In this document: piece after piece, positions 33,700 to 45,066 of the stretch
Numbering within the stretch: the stretch's first letter is position 1
Layout: each line of letters starts with the position of its first letter
Assembly (NCBI GenBank): GCA_026874595.1
Contig: CM049318.1
Coordinates: forward strand, 33,005,956-33,069,955
DNA from: Sipunculus nudus
Taxonomy: Eukaryota > Annelida > Sipuncula > Golfingiida > Sipunculidae
DNA: 64,000 nucleotides
Direction: 5' to 3'
Translations under genes and position numbers: made by a program
Notes under the pieces: model-generated
What the model saw: only the letters and a program-made list of their open reading frames with translations
Database searches by the model: none
Told to the model about the DNA's origin: nothing

Positions 33700-35230
33700 A
33701 GCTGGGTACCTTGAATGTATCTCCACGAATTGTTTATGTATCCGTCCCCACCGCAGTTGATGATCCGTCGACCGTCGCCGTTAAACCGCTTGAACCAGGA
33801 ATGGGTCCCTCCGAAGACCAAAGGCGCGAAATTGACACCATGACGTCACCGTGTCAATTTCCGAGGCGGTCCACACGTACCAGAAGAACACCTGTTTGGT
33901 TCTGTACGGGTGATTGGGTGTTTTTAAACCCGCAAATTTAAAGTACTCGTGTATATCATGTTTGATCACATAAAAATCTCAATAAGCTATGCGTGTCTGT
34001 CTGCGTGTCTGTAATAATAAATGATATATGACTGATATATGGTCTTAAAATATGAAGACATAATACAACTAGATTGATTTATACTGATCACTCTATAGGG
34101 ATGTATTGATCAACGTTTTCTATGTAAAGGCTAAGATGTAAATAACATCAACAGTTACATTAACAATTTGACTCATGACTTTTTAAGCACAACGTCGGGA
34201 TGACATTTAAAGTCTGGCGGGCTGAATGCAATTTAAACTTGGTTCGCCACCAGGGGTCATTACTTTCTTCTGTTTGCTTTTCATGTCATCCGTGTCTTTT
34301 CATGTACAGTCGTTTACAGGTTGCGGTTTTCAAACAGGTTATTTAGCGTCTTTCTTTTGTTTTTCGCAGTGTGCTTCGTTTTCAGTGTGGTATCATGATA
34401 CGGTTTTCTTGAATTAAGGTTGTCAGACAGAGAGACCGAGGACACACTACGAAGGAAAGGAAAGGTAATTTTACAACAATACCGGTGAGTACAAACAAGA
34501 CCTTATATATATACTCCTTTTTCACCAAGCTGTGTCAAACATTTTTTTTTGGGGGGGGGGGGAGTTATATACTTTTCTTAAAAAGTTTATAATTTTCGAT
34601 ATTATTATGGAAAGCTGCATATGGAAGTAACAACCTAATATGGCAAGCAAACAAATAAAATTAATCTCCAGATAATGGTTTACAACTCTTTCATTCTTTC
34701 CAATGATATGAATTATCAGATGTATCCTTGCTGAGTAGCCATCTTTGTTTTTGCGGGTCATATTTTTTAGAGTTTTTACATGACATCGTCCAATCAGCAG
34801 CTGTCAACTGAGGCTGCTTTTGCATTTGACCAATGACCTTGACCACCATCAATGGGGCTGATAAGTTGTAAATTATAGACTAATTCATCATATTTTAAAA
34901 TAATCCTGTTTCTTAAATACTTTGAAAGATAATTCTTTACTTTCCTTATTGATAATTAGGCTTATTCATCATATATTCTTCATTTTCCCGCAAGAAATCT
35001 AACTAACTAAACTTTCCCCGAGAAATAATTAGGTGGACATGACGGGATGAAACAGACTATATAATACATCTTAGGTGATGACTATAGACTATCAACTTCT
35101 GTAGCACTCATAAATCAGCACTACTGCATCAGCAGCACTGTCAAACCTCTGCTGACAGTAACTTGCCCCATATAATATGTGAACTGACTAGGCACGGCTC
35201 AAATGTGTATACAAGCTTAATTTATGCATA
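33700..35230. repeat. Interspersed repeat R1, copy B
   Basis: Collinear with copy A (24,270-25,640) and copy C (39,200-40,340). On the minus strand, copies B and C keep a segment reading FGGTHSWFK and then NGDG..NCG.DGYINNSWRYI up to an AAG/GTAC donor (ends 33,710 and 39,214). It may be an exon remnant; in-frame stops lie upstream and I cannot place an acceptor. Confidence 0.7.
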
Positions 35231-35493
35231 TACAAACAAGTCCTTGGTTATAAGTTCCAGCCGATGCTTGGTGTCGCTTGCCCACTGGACCATGAAAGCT
35301 TATAGCATGAAGTTATGACACTACTACTTTAGCCATTTCCTGTATTTAAATATAATCGAACAACATTTTAACCCTCGCCTGTTTTAGTCAATGTTTGTAA
35401 TAGTAAGATTAATGGCTACATTACTTGGTGTTTCCTTATTTTATTACTGTTACAGATTAAATGTCCTATCTATTACTATTACTGCTAAAATTA

Positions 35494-35494
<1 letters not shown>

Positions 35495-35549
<55 letters not shown>
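35495..35549. repeat. (TA)n microsatellite
   Basis: About 55 bp of TA. It is followed by CACGCTGGAGCATCGTGTT, also found after the tract at 40,578-40,649. Confidence 0.95.
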
Positions 35550-35555
<6 letters not shown>

Positions 35556-35990
35556 CGTTAAGCACGCTGGAGCATCGTGTTATTACTCGGAGTTTCACGC
35601 CGTTGCCGGTATCGGCACCCGGGCGATCATCAGATAACTGACTCTTGTTGGGGACCCAGGTTTTTACACGGTTCGGTGGTTTCAGGTGTCAACATTCTAG
35701 TTATATAGTTACAAGGTCATCGGTTACTTTTCATAACACCTAATCAATAACTAGGTTACAAAGTCCACTACTATGTTACTGTTTTATCTTGATAAGGTTA
35801 CTTGTCCTTGTGATACTTCAGTGGCGCTGGCCTGAGATACCGACGCGGGTACACGGAGCAGGCATGTACCTTTTGTTTTTTGCTCGAAGTACTTGGCCCA
35901 TGTCATGGAAAGAACTCTTGTGCTTTAGCTTGATAAATATCTATCCTCATGTGTATGTAATTGTCGGCATTAAAATGGTCTCATGCTTAC

Positions 35991-36057
35991 CATTCCCGTC
36001 GGAATCACACGGAGCACTGCTGGAAACCCCTACGTATACACAATATGTCCCTTGCAC
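35991..36057 (-). CDS. 67-nt exon-like segment, copy 2
   Basis: Same splice sites and frame as 31,058-31,124. There are three substitutions between the copies: one changes an amino acid (Ile to Ser) and two are silent (GAC/GAT, GGA/GGG). Confidence 0.4.
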
Positions 36058-36689
36058 CTGCAAGTAACAACTGCAAGGAGTGTGACTGTGTGACAACAAT
36101 TGGAACAACAGAAATCATAGCTGCTAATTGTTGACGAAGAGAAGCGTTTATTGAACGTAATAGGAAATAATAATCACCTGCGAACTACTAATTTTGTTTA
36201 TTATTAACCATCTTTGATTTTATGTATTAATGTCGTAAACTCAGTTATATTCTAATCAGATTTACGACATTGTTTGATTCTGTGTCAAATTCAAATAACA
36301 AATGCCAAGTTAATGAATAGGGCCACCTAATAGCTTAGCTAATCATTTGTCAAGATAGCTTTCAATGTTGTCTGTTCAACCTCGATTTGTTTTTGTTAAA
36401 AGTACCTACAGTTTCGAAGTGTGGCGTTCAGGTAAAGTCGCCAAGGCGCAGCACTGAAGTCGTTTTCGATAGACTGCCGCGACATCAAGTCGTGTGAAAC
36501 GACGAAGTTCCGTATGTGATATTGCCTCTCTATCAAATCAGGCCATAATGAGTGCAATAAGTACACAATTTCTCTCCTATATACGCTTTACTATTTGTAC
36601 CACTGATTGTTTAGCAATGATAAGAATAACCATGCGTCACTTTTTAAAGCAAGAATGTTTAAACATGATGCAACTGGTTCATTGTGTAA

Positions 36690-37815
36690 TGGAGCTGTCC
36701 CACTTAGGCGACTCTACAGGCGACCAGGCTGTCGCCTTAAGGTCGTCGGGGGGTCGCCCGTATGGTCGCCTTTAGTCGCCCAAAGACGCATTGCCTAATA
36801 CCTGTCGCAGCTGGATTTTCAACATGTTCAAAATTCTCAGGCGATAGCTTTTTTGACGCCAGTGAGCGTAACCTGTCTTCTACTGTCGTAGGTGCTGGCG
36901 TAGGCTGTCGCCAGTTGACGTTGGTTGTCGTAGGTCCTGTCGTAGGCTGACGCCAGGTGACGTGGGTTGTCGTAGGTCCTGTCGTGGGCTGGTGTACTTA
37001 ATGCAGGGTCCATCCTTGCCTCCAGCTCCTCACATAGCACAGGGTAGAGACTAATTGAAACTTGTCGCGGGTGGACGTAGCATGAATTATGTTGTCGTAG
37101 GTTGTCGATAGTGTAGTCGTAAGTTGTCGTAGATGTGGTCGTAGGTTGACGAAGGTGAATATCCTTTGTCGTGGCGATTATGTCGCCGGTTTTTGGCAGT
37201 TTATCGTAGCTTGTCGTCAACCTGTTGTAGCTTATCGTAGACTATTGTCCTAGCGGAGGTCCTGTCGCCTGTTTTCCGGCGACCATGAGGCGACAGCCTT
37301 GTCGCCTGTAGAGAGAAACTCGTCGAAACCTGTCGCGGGTGGACATAGCATGAATTCTGGTATCGCAGGTTGTCGCCAGTGAAGTCGTGAGTTGTCGTAG
37401 ATGTGATCGCCTGTTTTTCAGCGCCATGAGGCGACAGCCTTGTCGCCTGTAGTCGCCTGTAGAGTCGCCTAAGTGGGACAGCCCCATTACATAGCACAGG
37501 GTAGAGACTCGACGAAACCTGTCGCGGGTGGACATAGCATGAATTCTGGTATTACCGGTTGTCCCGAGTGTAGTCGTGAGTTGTCGTTGATGTGGTCGTA
37601 GGTTGTCGAAGGTGATTGTCCTTTGTCGCGGTGATTATTTCGTCGGTTGTCGGCAGTTTGTCGCAACTTTTCGACAGACAGTCGTCAACCTGTTGTAGCT
37701 TTTCGTAGACTATTGTCGTAGCGGAGGTCTTGTCGCCTGTTTTTTCGGCGACCATGAGACGACAGCCTGGTCGCCTGTAGTCGCATGTAGAGTCGCCTAA
37801 GTGGTACAGCCCTAT
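36690..37815. mobile_element. GCGAC-rich foldback element, copy 2 (expanded)
   Basis: Begins GAGCTGTCCCACTTAGGCGA and ends at TAAGTGGTACAGCCC near 37,813. An extra internal terminus, GCCTAAGTGGGACAGCCCC, at about 37,467-37,486 and repeated blocks such as TAGCATGAATT and GTGGACGTAGC show that the right half was duplicated, as by nested insertion or slippage. Confidence 0.8.
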
Positions 37816-38459
37816 AAGCTTAGCTCCCAGTAGGGTAATTAATGTGTACACGCGATGATGTTTTTCCATGTCCCACAAAACTTACGTTCACGTTGATATG
37901 TCTTTGGTAGAAGGGTCATTGGTTATGCCTCATTAAACGGGATCATTTAAGTGAATTTAACAAGAATACTGACAGGACAGGAAGGGCCCTGCAAGGTTTC
38001 ATAGAATTCTTACGAGTGATGCTTGGAAAAAAGTTATTAAAAGACCTGATTACGTGCAGAGACAGAGGGAACTGACCCAAATTATATTATATTTGTGCAT
38101 CTTGTACCGATTAAAGATAATGAATTTGCTTGTTTTTTTAATTATTTTTGCGGGAATAAACATTTTGCTGCTTCAGAAGCTAGACCCACTGTCCACAGGC
38201 TTTGGATCCGCTGGAGCGTAAATTTCATCAATTCGCATCACTAAAAACAACTGGTATTTCATTTCTTAATTGAGTGATTTTAGTAATATAGGTCAGAATG
38301 GGGAATTAGAGGTAAGGAAATTAAATATAATGCACTTCGATCATTTTAATTAGAACGGTTGGAAATACTTGTAAGCTTTATATTTTAAATGAGAACCTTA
38401 AAGAGAGGTCTTCTTTGGAATATAATTTTTTTGTATTGCCTAAGATGTAATTATGTGTG

Positions 38460-38488
38460 GCCAAGGAGTTTACAGGGAAACTCCTTGG
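38460..38488. mobile_element. 28-bp palindromic insertion, probable micro-remnant of a transposon
   Basis: GCCAAGGAGTTTACAGGGA is followed by AACTCCTTGG, flanked by GTGTG/TGTG. Unit 1 at 32,991 has a single uninterrupted GTGTGACTG. The sequence equals the two ends of the 902-bp element at 45,067 with the middle missing. Confidence 0.7.
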
Positions 38489-39199
38489 TGTGACTGAAAT
38501 CAGGTCAGTTTTCTGTATATAAATTGTTCATGGTAATATTAATTAAATAATTACAATTATACTTCATGTACATTTGAAATTGATTTGATTTTCCATCTGA
38601 CAACCTGATAAATAAATGCTATTTACAACGGAAGTGTTCACATAATGTCTGCTAACAATAAAATCTGGTCCTGAGTTATTAATAAACATAAATATATTGT
38701 CCATGTTAAAACAAACATCTTCATCATAATATTGATAGAATTAATTATTAGTATCCATCATACATATTTAATGATTTATTTCTCTCTAAAACTCTCTGTC
38801 ATTCATATGCATAGAGCTGAAACCTGATCTCTCAAATAACGTTTTAGTTTTCCTAATCTCCGACAGGTGGCAGCACTTACAACACAAACTATATCAATGA
38901 CGTTCAGATGATTTTCATAGTAAGAGTAAAGTTTAAGTCCAAAATATGATATTAGGCCTACATCAAAAATTAAAATATACATAGTAACCTTTCTCCAGAT
39001 TAATACTTGCCTTATACGGTCCTCTTTTAATATTGGCAAATAAAAATGTGTAAATATACATTAAAAGTTATTGTCATCAAGCAAAAGATGGGTGTCACTA
39101 AAAATGATATTCATACTTAACTTGACAGTGTTCAGGGACCCTGTTTACCACTTGAATTCGGGTAAAGATTTTACAATCTCACTAACAATGGCTTGATAT

Positions 39200-40340
39200 A
39201 AATAGCTGAGTACCTTTAATATATCTCCACGAATTGTTTATGTATCCGTCCCTACCGCAGTTGATGATCCCTCGACCGTCGCCGTTAAATAGCTTGAACC
39301 AGGAATGGGTCCCTCCGAAGACCAAAGGCGCGAAATTGACACCATGACGTCACCGTGTAAATTTCCGAGGCGGTCCACACGTACCCGAAGAACACCTGTT
39401 TGGTTTTGTACGGGTGATTGGGTGTTTTTAAACCCGCAAATTTAAAGTACTCGTGTATATCATGTTTGATCACATAAAAATCTCAATAAACTATGCGTGT
39501 CTGTCTGCGTGTCTGTAATAATAAATAATGTATTGATATATGGTCTTAAGATATGAAGACATAATACAACAAGATCAATTTATACTGATCACTCTATAGG
39601 CCTGTATTGATCAACGTTTTCAATGTAAAGACTAACATCAACAGTTACATTAAAAATTTGACTCATAACTTTTTAAGCCAACGTCGGGATGACATTAAAG
39701 TCTGGCGGGCTGAATGCAATATAATCTTGGTTCGCCGCCAGGGGTCATTACTTTCTTCTGTGTGCTTTCCATGTCATCCATGTCTTTTCATGTACAGTCT
39801 TTTTCGGGTTTCGGTTTCAAACAGGTTATTTAGCGTCTTTCTTTTGTATTCGCAGTGTGCCTCGTTTTCAGTGTGGTATCATGATACGGTTTTTTAAAAA
39901 TGCTTTTGCATTTGACCAATGACCTGTACCGCCATCAATGGGGCTGATAAGTTGTAAACTATAGACTAATCATCATATTTTAAAATAATCCTGTTTTTTT
40001 TTTAAATTTGAAAGATAATACTTTACTCTTCTTATTGATAATTAGGCTAATTCATCATATATTCTTCATTTTCCCCCAAGAAATCTAACTAACTAAACTT
40101 TCCCCGAGAAATAATTAGGTGGACATGACGGGATGAAACAGACTATATAATACATCTTAGGTGATGACTATAGACTATCAACTTCTGCAGCACTCAAAAA
40201 TCAGCACTACTGCATCAGCAGCACTGTCAAACCTCTGCTGACAGTAACTTGCCCCATATAATATGTGAACTGACCAGGCACGGCTCAAATGTGTATACAA
40301 GCTTAATTTATGCATATACAAACAAGTCCTTGGTTGTAAG
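39200..40340. repeat. Interspersed repeat R1, copy C
   Basis: Collinear with copies A and B but lacking about 0.4 kb (the part equivalent to roughly 34,400-34,815) after GGTTTTTTAAAAA at 39,898. Confidence 0.75.
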
Positions 40341-40576
40341 TTCCAGCCGATGCTTGGTGTCGCTTGCCCACTGGACCATGAAAGCTTATAGCATGAAGTT
40401 ATGACACTACTACTTTAGCCATTTACTGTATTTAAATATAATCGAACATACATTTTAACCCTCGCCTGTTTTAATCAATGTTTGTAATAGTAAGAGTAAT
40501 GGCTATATTACTTGGTGTCCTATTTTTATTACTATTACAGGTTAAAATGTCCTATCTATTACTATTACTGCTGATG

Positions 40577-40577
<1 letters not shown>

Positions 40578-40649
<72 letters not shown>
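40578..40649. repeat. (TA)n microsatellite
   Basis: About 72 bp of TA, orthologous in position to the shorter tract in unit 1. Confidence 0.95.
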
Positions 40650-40651
<2 letters not shown>

Positions 40652-41024
40652 ACATTAAGCACGCTGGAGCATCGTGTTTTATTACTCGGAGTTTTACGCC
40701 GTTGCCGGTATCGGCACCCGGGCGATCATCAGATAACTGACGCTTGTTTGGGACCCAGCTATGACTGTTACTTTCTTTTTACACGGTTCGGTGGTTTCAG
40801 GTGTCGGCATTTCGAAATTAATTCATTCTACCACCCGGGAAATAATCCAACGCTCTAACACAAAGAAACGCACCTCGGACCAATGTAACCTCTGTACGGA
40901 GGAGAAATACAGCACACTTCGCCACAAAAGCATCAAGTCGATAATCCTATTAAACAGGCGAAGAGAAATTCGAAATACTGGCAACGGCGTGAGCACTTTA
41001 CTGCAAGCACTGGAACCTACTTAG
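40650..41024 (+). mobile_element. Fragment of a Penelope-like (GIY-YIG) retroelement 3' end
   Basis: The plus-strand frame ending at 41,022 encodes KKRTSDQCNLCTEEKYSTL followed by ILLNRRREI and a short tail. C-N-L-C-x2-E-K ... L-L-N-x-R-x-E-I is the usual C-terminal signature of Penelope-like and related GIY-YIG retroelement proteins. The frame is open upstream only to 40,761. The fragment lies between two (TA)n tracts. A truncated relative (CACGCTGGAGCATCGTG ... CGATCATCAGATAACTGA) follows the tract at 35,549. Confidence 0.45.
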
Positions 41025-41026
41025 GA

Positions 41027-41027
<1 letters not shown>

Positions 41028-41099
<72 letters not shown>
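41028..41099. repeat. (TA)n microsatellite
   Basis: About 70 bp of TA with one AAA interruption, directly after the retroelement stop. Confidence 0.95.
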
Positions 41100-41700
41100 A
41101 ACAATAGCAAGTGCAGCCGTGTAAATTTAGAACTATGCACAAAATTACAATTGGTTATAATGAAACATCACTTGGTATCTCTGTAGCAATATGCTTTTAA
41201 GAAAAGACATTCAACTATATGCACCATGGTGCTTAAGGCCGTTATTACACATTATATATGGAATTAGTCATAATGAAAACTTTTTTTGTTGACGTTTTTT
41301 CGTAAGAAAATAAGATTCCGTCATTACACATTATATATGGAACGGGTCATAATGTACACTTGTTTTGTTGATGCGGCAAGTTTTTTTTGTTTTTTTTTTT
41401 TTTCGAAAGAAAAAAAAATATTCTTAAATTGTTCCATTTACCAGTGACTCCCAAAGTTTCGTCCGCTGCCATGAGATATCTACGACAGACCTGTTATAAG
41501 GAAAACAGGGGTGGACATTTTGTATAGTCTTATTAAATCATATGACGCTCGTACTTTGTACCCGCTTCCTCAACTTATTGTAACATTAAGGGCCCTGTGC
41601 CGGAGGGGTTTTGGGCCTCTCCTTGTCTCCTTGTCGGGTCTCTCTATCTCGTAGCAAGTGGCCTATGCAAGCGAGTTGCCGGTGTTGGGAGCTGTCAGGC
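41100..41700. other. Spacer, no gene seen
   Basis: AT-rich, with two related blocks near 41,240 and 41,320 (CATTATATATGGAA..GGTCATAATG) forming a short direct repeat. No coding signal. Confidence 0.4.
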
Positions 41701-41719
41701 AAAAGGAAATGTAACAACA

Positions 41720-42662
41720 TTAGGCTGGCAAAGAACGATTACTTCTGGCGCCATTAAATTGAAGAAACATTTTCTAAAGTGTATATATGAATGAACTGTG
41801 ATTACTACAAAATTAATTAGGTTTTTATATACTTCTGCAATTAGTTCAGTGACCTTGATATTTATTTTGTTCCAGTTTAAAAAGGATCATTAGATTTAAT
41901 CATTGATTTAAACATCTGCAGAGCAAGACTAGTTTAAATTTAATTAATAATTTATAATTTATAATAATGATTTATTTGGACACGAATCAGACCGCCGGTG
42001 TTTAACAGCCGTGTAATTTTTTCCAGCAGACAAAGTGAACTTTGCAGGTTTAAAGCCTTTGAACTGATTGTTATTTTGAAGTGTATAAACAATTAAGTGT
42101 TTTCTGACATAAGCAATCATTTACAAGCTGTGTGTGTCCGATGATCGATTATTAATTTCTATTTACTATCTAAATTACAGTGAAAACTGTTGTACAGAAT
42201 TATACCTTAAACATTTACCGTGTAAATTACGTCTGACCTGTAGATCACGCTCGAAGGTTAAGGTAACGGCCGGCTTATTAACACTTACACGTTGCACAAG
42301 GATAAGGTTTAATGCCGTTCCTGTTTTATGTCCCGTCTTTCTTATATCTCTAGCAGAAGAAGATTATTTTATCGTGATAATATGACTGCTTTAGATGTGC
42401 ATTCATACTCTTTGTAGTCACTCATAATAAATGATGAAAGAAAACGAAAAATCATCGATAAATGGATTAATTTGCACACCTCTAATATATATATATATAT
42501 GTATATTGTGTATTATGGATATCGATGTACATGTGAGACTATCAACTGGGGGGAATTATTTATTAACCAGTTACAGCAAATTTCAAGGTAATACAGAAAG
42601 TAAACAAAAAAAATCTATTAATAATCGACAGATTATGAGTTTAAAACCCTATCCCTATCCCT

Positions 42663-42705
<43 letters not shown>

Positions 42706-42769
42706 CTGGAGAAAAACAACACTGTAAATTCACAACAGTCTGTTTCACGGGATGCGGCCCGATCATCAG

Positions 42770-42831
<62 letters not shown>

Positions 42832-43423
42832 TATATATATTTATATATATATATATAAAGAAACCAATGGGTTACAAGTAATCAGAAAACAATTAAATAT
42901 ACAGTTTTCCAACTGTGAGACCAGAAGCATTAAATGAGGTGTAATTCGAATGCTAAACATACAAACATACAGGACAACTGTGTGAAAATTGCATAGGCGT
43001 GTTCCGACGACCCTGCAAGGAATTGATGTCCTTTTCCCATCCAGGGGCATGTGGCGCCACCTCTTATTAAGTAGTAGTATCATATTTGCTAAAATTGTCT
43101 GCTAAACATTACATTAATTCATGTTTTCTATTCAAAAATATTATTAGTCTTATACAGGAAAAACTTGTTTATACTATATCCTAAATTTATTATGAAGTGT
43201 TGAATTATTTACTTAATTAACAAATACGAAAGACAAATTAGTAAAGGTTTTACACTACCAGTCATTTATAAAAGAATTTTCTACTCAATTCAATAATCCC
43301 GTATATCGACATTTCGCGTTCGCGTTCAACTTGGACGATTTTAGATGCTTTGAACAATTTTTGATGAGTTCTCCAAACTGTTGGAGGACTTATATTAGTC
43401 ATGAACACTAAATGTTACTGGAG

Positions 43424-43425
<2 letters not shown>
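41720..43425. repeat. Diverged direct duplication, copy 1 (partner 46,380-48,945)
   Basis: 41,720-41,860 matches 46,400-46,525 (AAGTGTATA..ATGA, AGGTTTTTATATACTT). 42,860-43,425 matches 48,370-48,945 (AAACCAAT.GGTTACAAG, ACTGTGAGAC, GAGGACTTATAT.AG). Order and orientation are the same and the spacing differs through insertions. Confidence 0.75.
42666..42857. repeat. Two (TA)n tracts flanking a 65-bp unique spacer
   Basis: TA tracts at about 42,666-42,703 and 42,771-42,857 bracket GCTGGAGAAAAACAACACTG ... CGATCATCAGGTGA. The CGATCATCAG word also occurs near the tracts at 35.6 and 40.7 kb. Confidence 0.9.

Positions 43426-43464
<39 letters not shown>
43423..43464. repeat. (TA)n microsatellite
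   Basis: About 42 bp of TA, matching in position the tract at 48,947 in the partner duplication. Confidence 0.95.
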
Positions 43465-43467
<3 letters not shown>

Positions 43468-43469
43468 AC

Positions 43470-45055
43470 GCAATCAAATAACCTTGTATAAAGAAGATGC
43501 GCTGCGCTTTACACTAAACTTTTACTTATAGAGAGATGAGAAAATCAATAAAATAGTTCCACGCTGCATAACTGTAAAGGTTTGTTTTGAGCAGAAAGGA
43601 TATCTGGTGGAAGGATGTATAAAATATTAAAAATATAGACAATCAAGACATTACGAAATATTAGCTTGTAATTAGTTATGAGTCGGGGAATTGTCCTGCT
43701 ACACTAGCTACTGTATCTACATATACGCTCTGCAACTATCTGGTATATGTTCCAGCGATCTGGACAAACAGACAACATTTGAAACAGCAGTATTTTACTT
43801 TTAATATGAATTGTATGTAAATGCATCAAGTTTACGCCCCTCGAGCTGCCTCTGAATGGGGTAGTCAATGGGACAACCGCCCCGGGCGTTCCTTGTATGC
43901 GAACAGTTTTTAAAGATATCCCAGTAACGCAAGGCCAAATTAAACTTAAGAACAAGTTTAATTAGTTAAACTTTTTATAAGTTATTATAACATCTTTACA
44001 AGATTGGCCTTCTAATTCGTCAATTATTCAGATAATTCCTTAATATATTATTGAGAATAAAGCAACTTATTTTCTTGTATCAAATTACTGTCATCGCCGA
44101 ATGGGAAACATATATAAATGTAACATTTAACAGACTATCAGTATAAGTACTAGTGTATAATACTATTATACACTAGTACTTTTCATCGGCTGTCACCCGT
44201 CAGAATGACAGCTGATTATTACGTAAGCGCCCGCTGTTTGACAGTTCTGTGACGGATCGTGTCGCGATCTGTGCGGGACGCTTCACCTCGTGTCAGTGGA
44301 CGTAAATAATAACAATGGCAGTAATGCCATGGTTGATCGTGCGCGTCTTTGTTATTAGTTACTCTGTTACTAACAGTGTTTAGTTTATGGTTTATATGCC
44401 TGATATTATTTTTTTATATTTATAACAGTTTGTGTACATTCAACGTAGCAGTTGTTAATAAATTGTAAACTTCCTCCACTGCTCCAGTTTAGTCGGAGCT
44501 AGGTTAATAAATATAATTCACACACTGAAAGATATTGTGTTACCTGTATAGTTACTTTTTTTTATTAAATTATTTTTATTTCATTTCAGGTACATCATGC
44601 CTGAGCAGGGGACAGTTAAACCCTGTTCAGCCCGTGGAATAACATACAACAATAAATCATCTTGATTTTCAGTATTTATTATGAACATGGTAACATTGTG
44701 TATATTTTTGTACTATGTTACACATATTTTTTTCATATTCCGACATTCATTTATGAACATTTGAAAATCAGTATTAATATACTTCATCTATTTCTTTTAT
44801 TTTCCTATCATACATATGGACATATTTTTTTATGTTTTTATATTGTTTGAAAACTAATGCAATCAAATAATAACATGTGGCCAAATGTTCACATGAAATG
44901 TATTTTATATGTAAATAAAATTATTCATGAAAAGTTCATTTTGTTCTTCAAAAAGTTCCATGTTGTGTAACTGGGGGCGTGGCATAATGTGAGTGGGTGT
45001 GGTTTCCTGTTGTGTTTGGATATGGTTTCGGGAGAAGTCATGCTTGACTGCCTTT
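43470..45055. other. Spacer with a palindrome, no gene seen
   Basis: AT-rich with short chance ORFs. The palindrome at 44,145 is listed separately. Confidence 0.4.
44145..44181. repeat. 37-bp near-perfect palindrome
   Basis: AAGTACTAGTGTATAATA, a single C, then its exact reverse complement. It could form an 18-bp stem. It may be a transposon footprint, the tip of a foldback element or a replication-sensitive site; none is proven. Confidence 0.9.
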
Positions 45056-45066
45056 GTATGTCAGGG

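Larger units (their letters stand above)
30756..35687. repeat. Tandem segmental duplication, unit 1
   Basis: From GTCAACATTCTGGTTATA at 30,756 the sequence is collinear with the sequence starting GTCAACATTCTAGTTATA at 35,688. The offset is about 4.93 kb and the copies are closely similar along the whole length. The unit holds an exon-like 67-nt segment, a foldback element, repeat R1 copy B, a (TA)n tract and, at the end, a Penelope-like tail. Confidence 0.9.
35688..40805. repeat. Tandem segmental duplication, unit 2
   Basis: Second copy of the unit at 30,756. Differences from unit 1 are an enlarged foldback element (about 1.1 kb against 0.58 kb), a 28-bp palindromic insertion at 38,460-38,488, and a deletion of about 0.4 kb in repeat R1 near 39,895. 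The unit ends at about 40,805, where GGTGTC is followed by different sequence from that after GGTGTC at 35,690. Confidence 0.9.

Noticed and set aside
24270-40340. Repeat R1 as three copies of a protein-coding gene
   Set aside because: A few segments look exon-like on the minus strand, but frames are interrupted, acceptors are missing and the copies differ by large indels.
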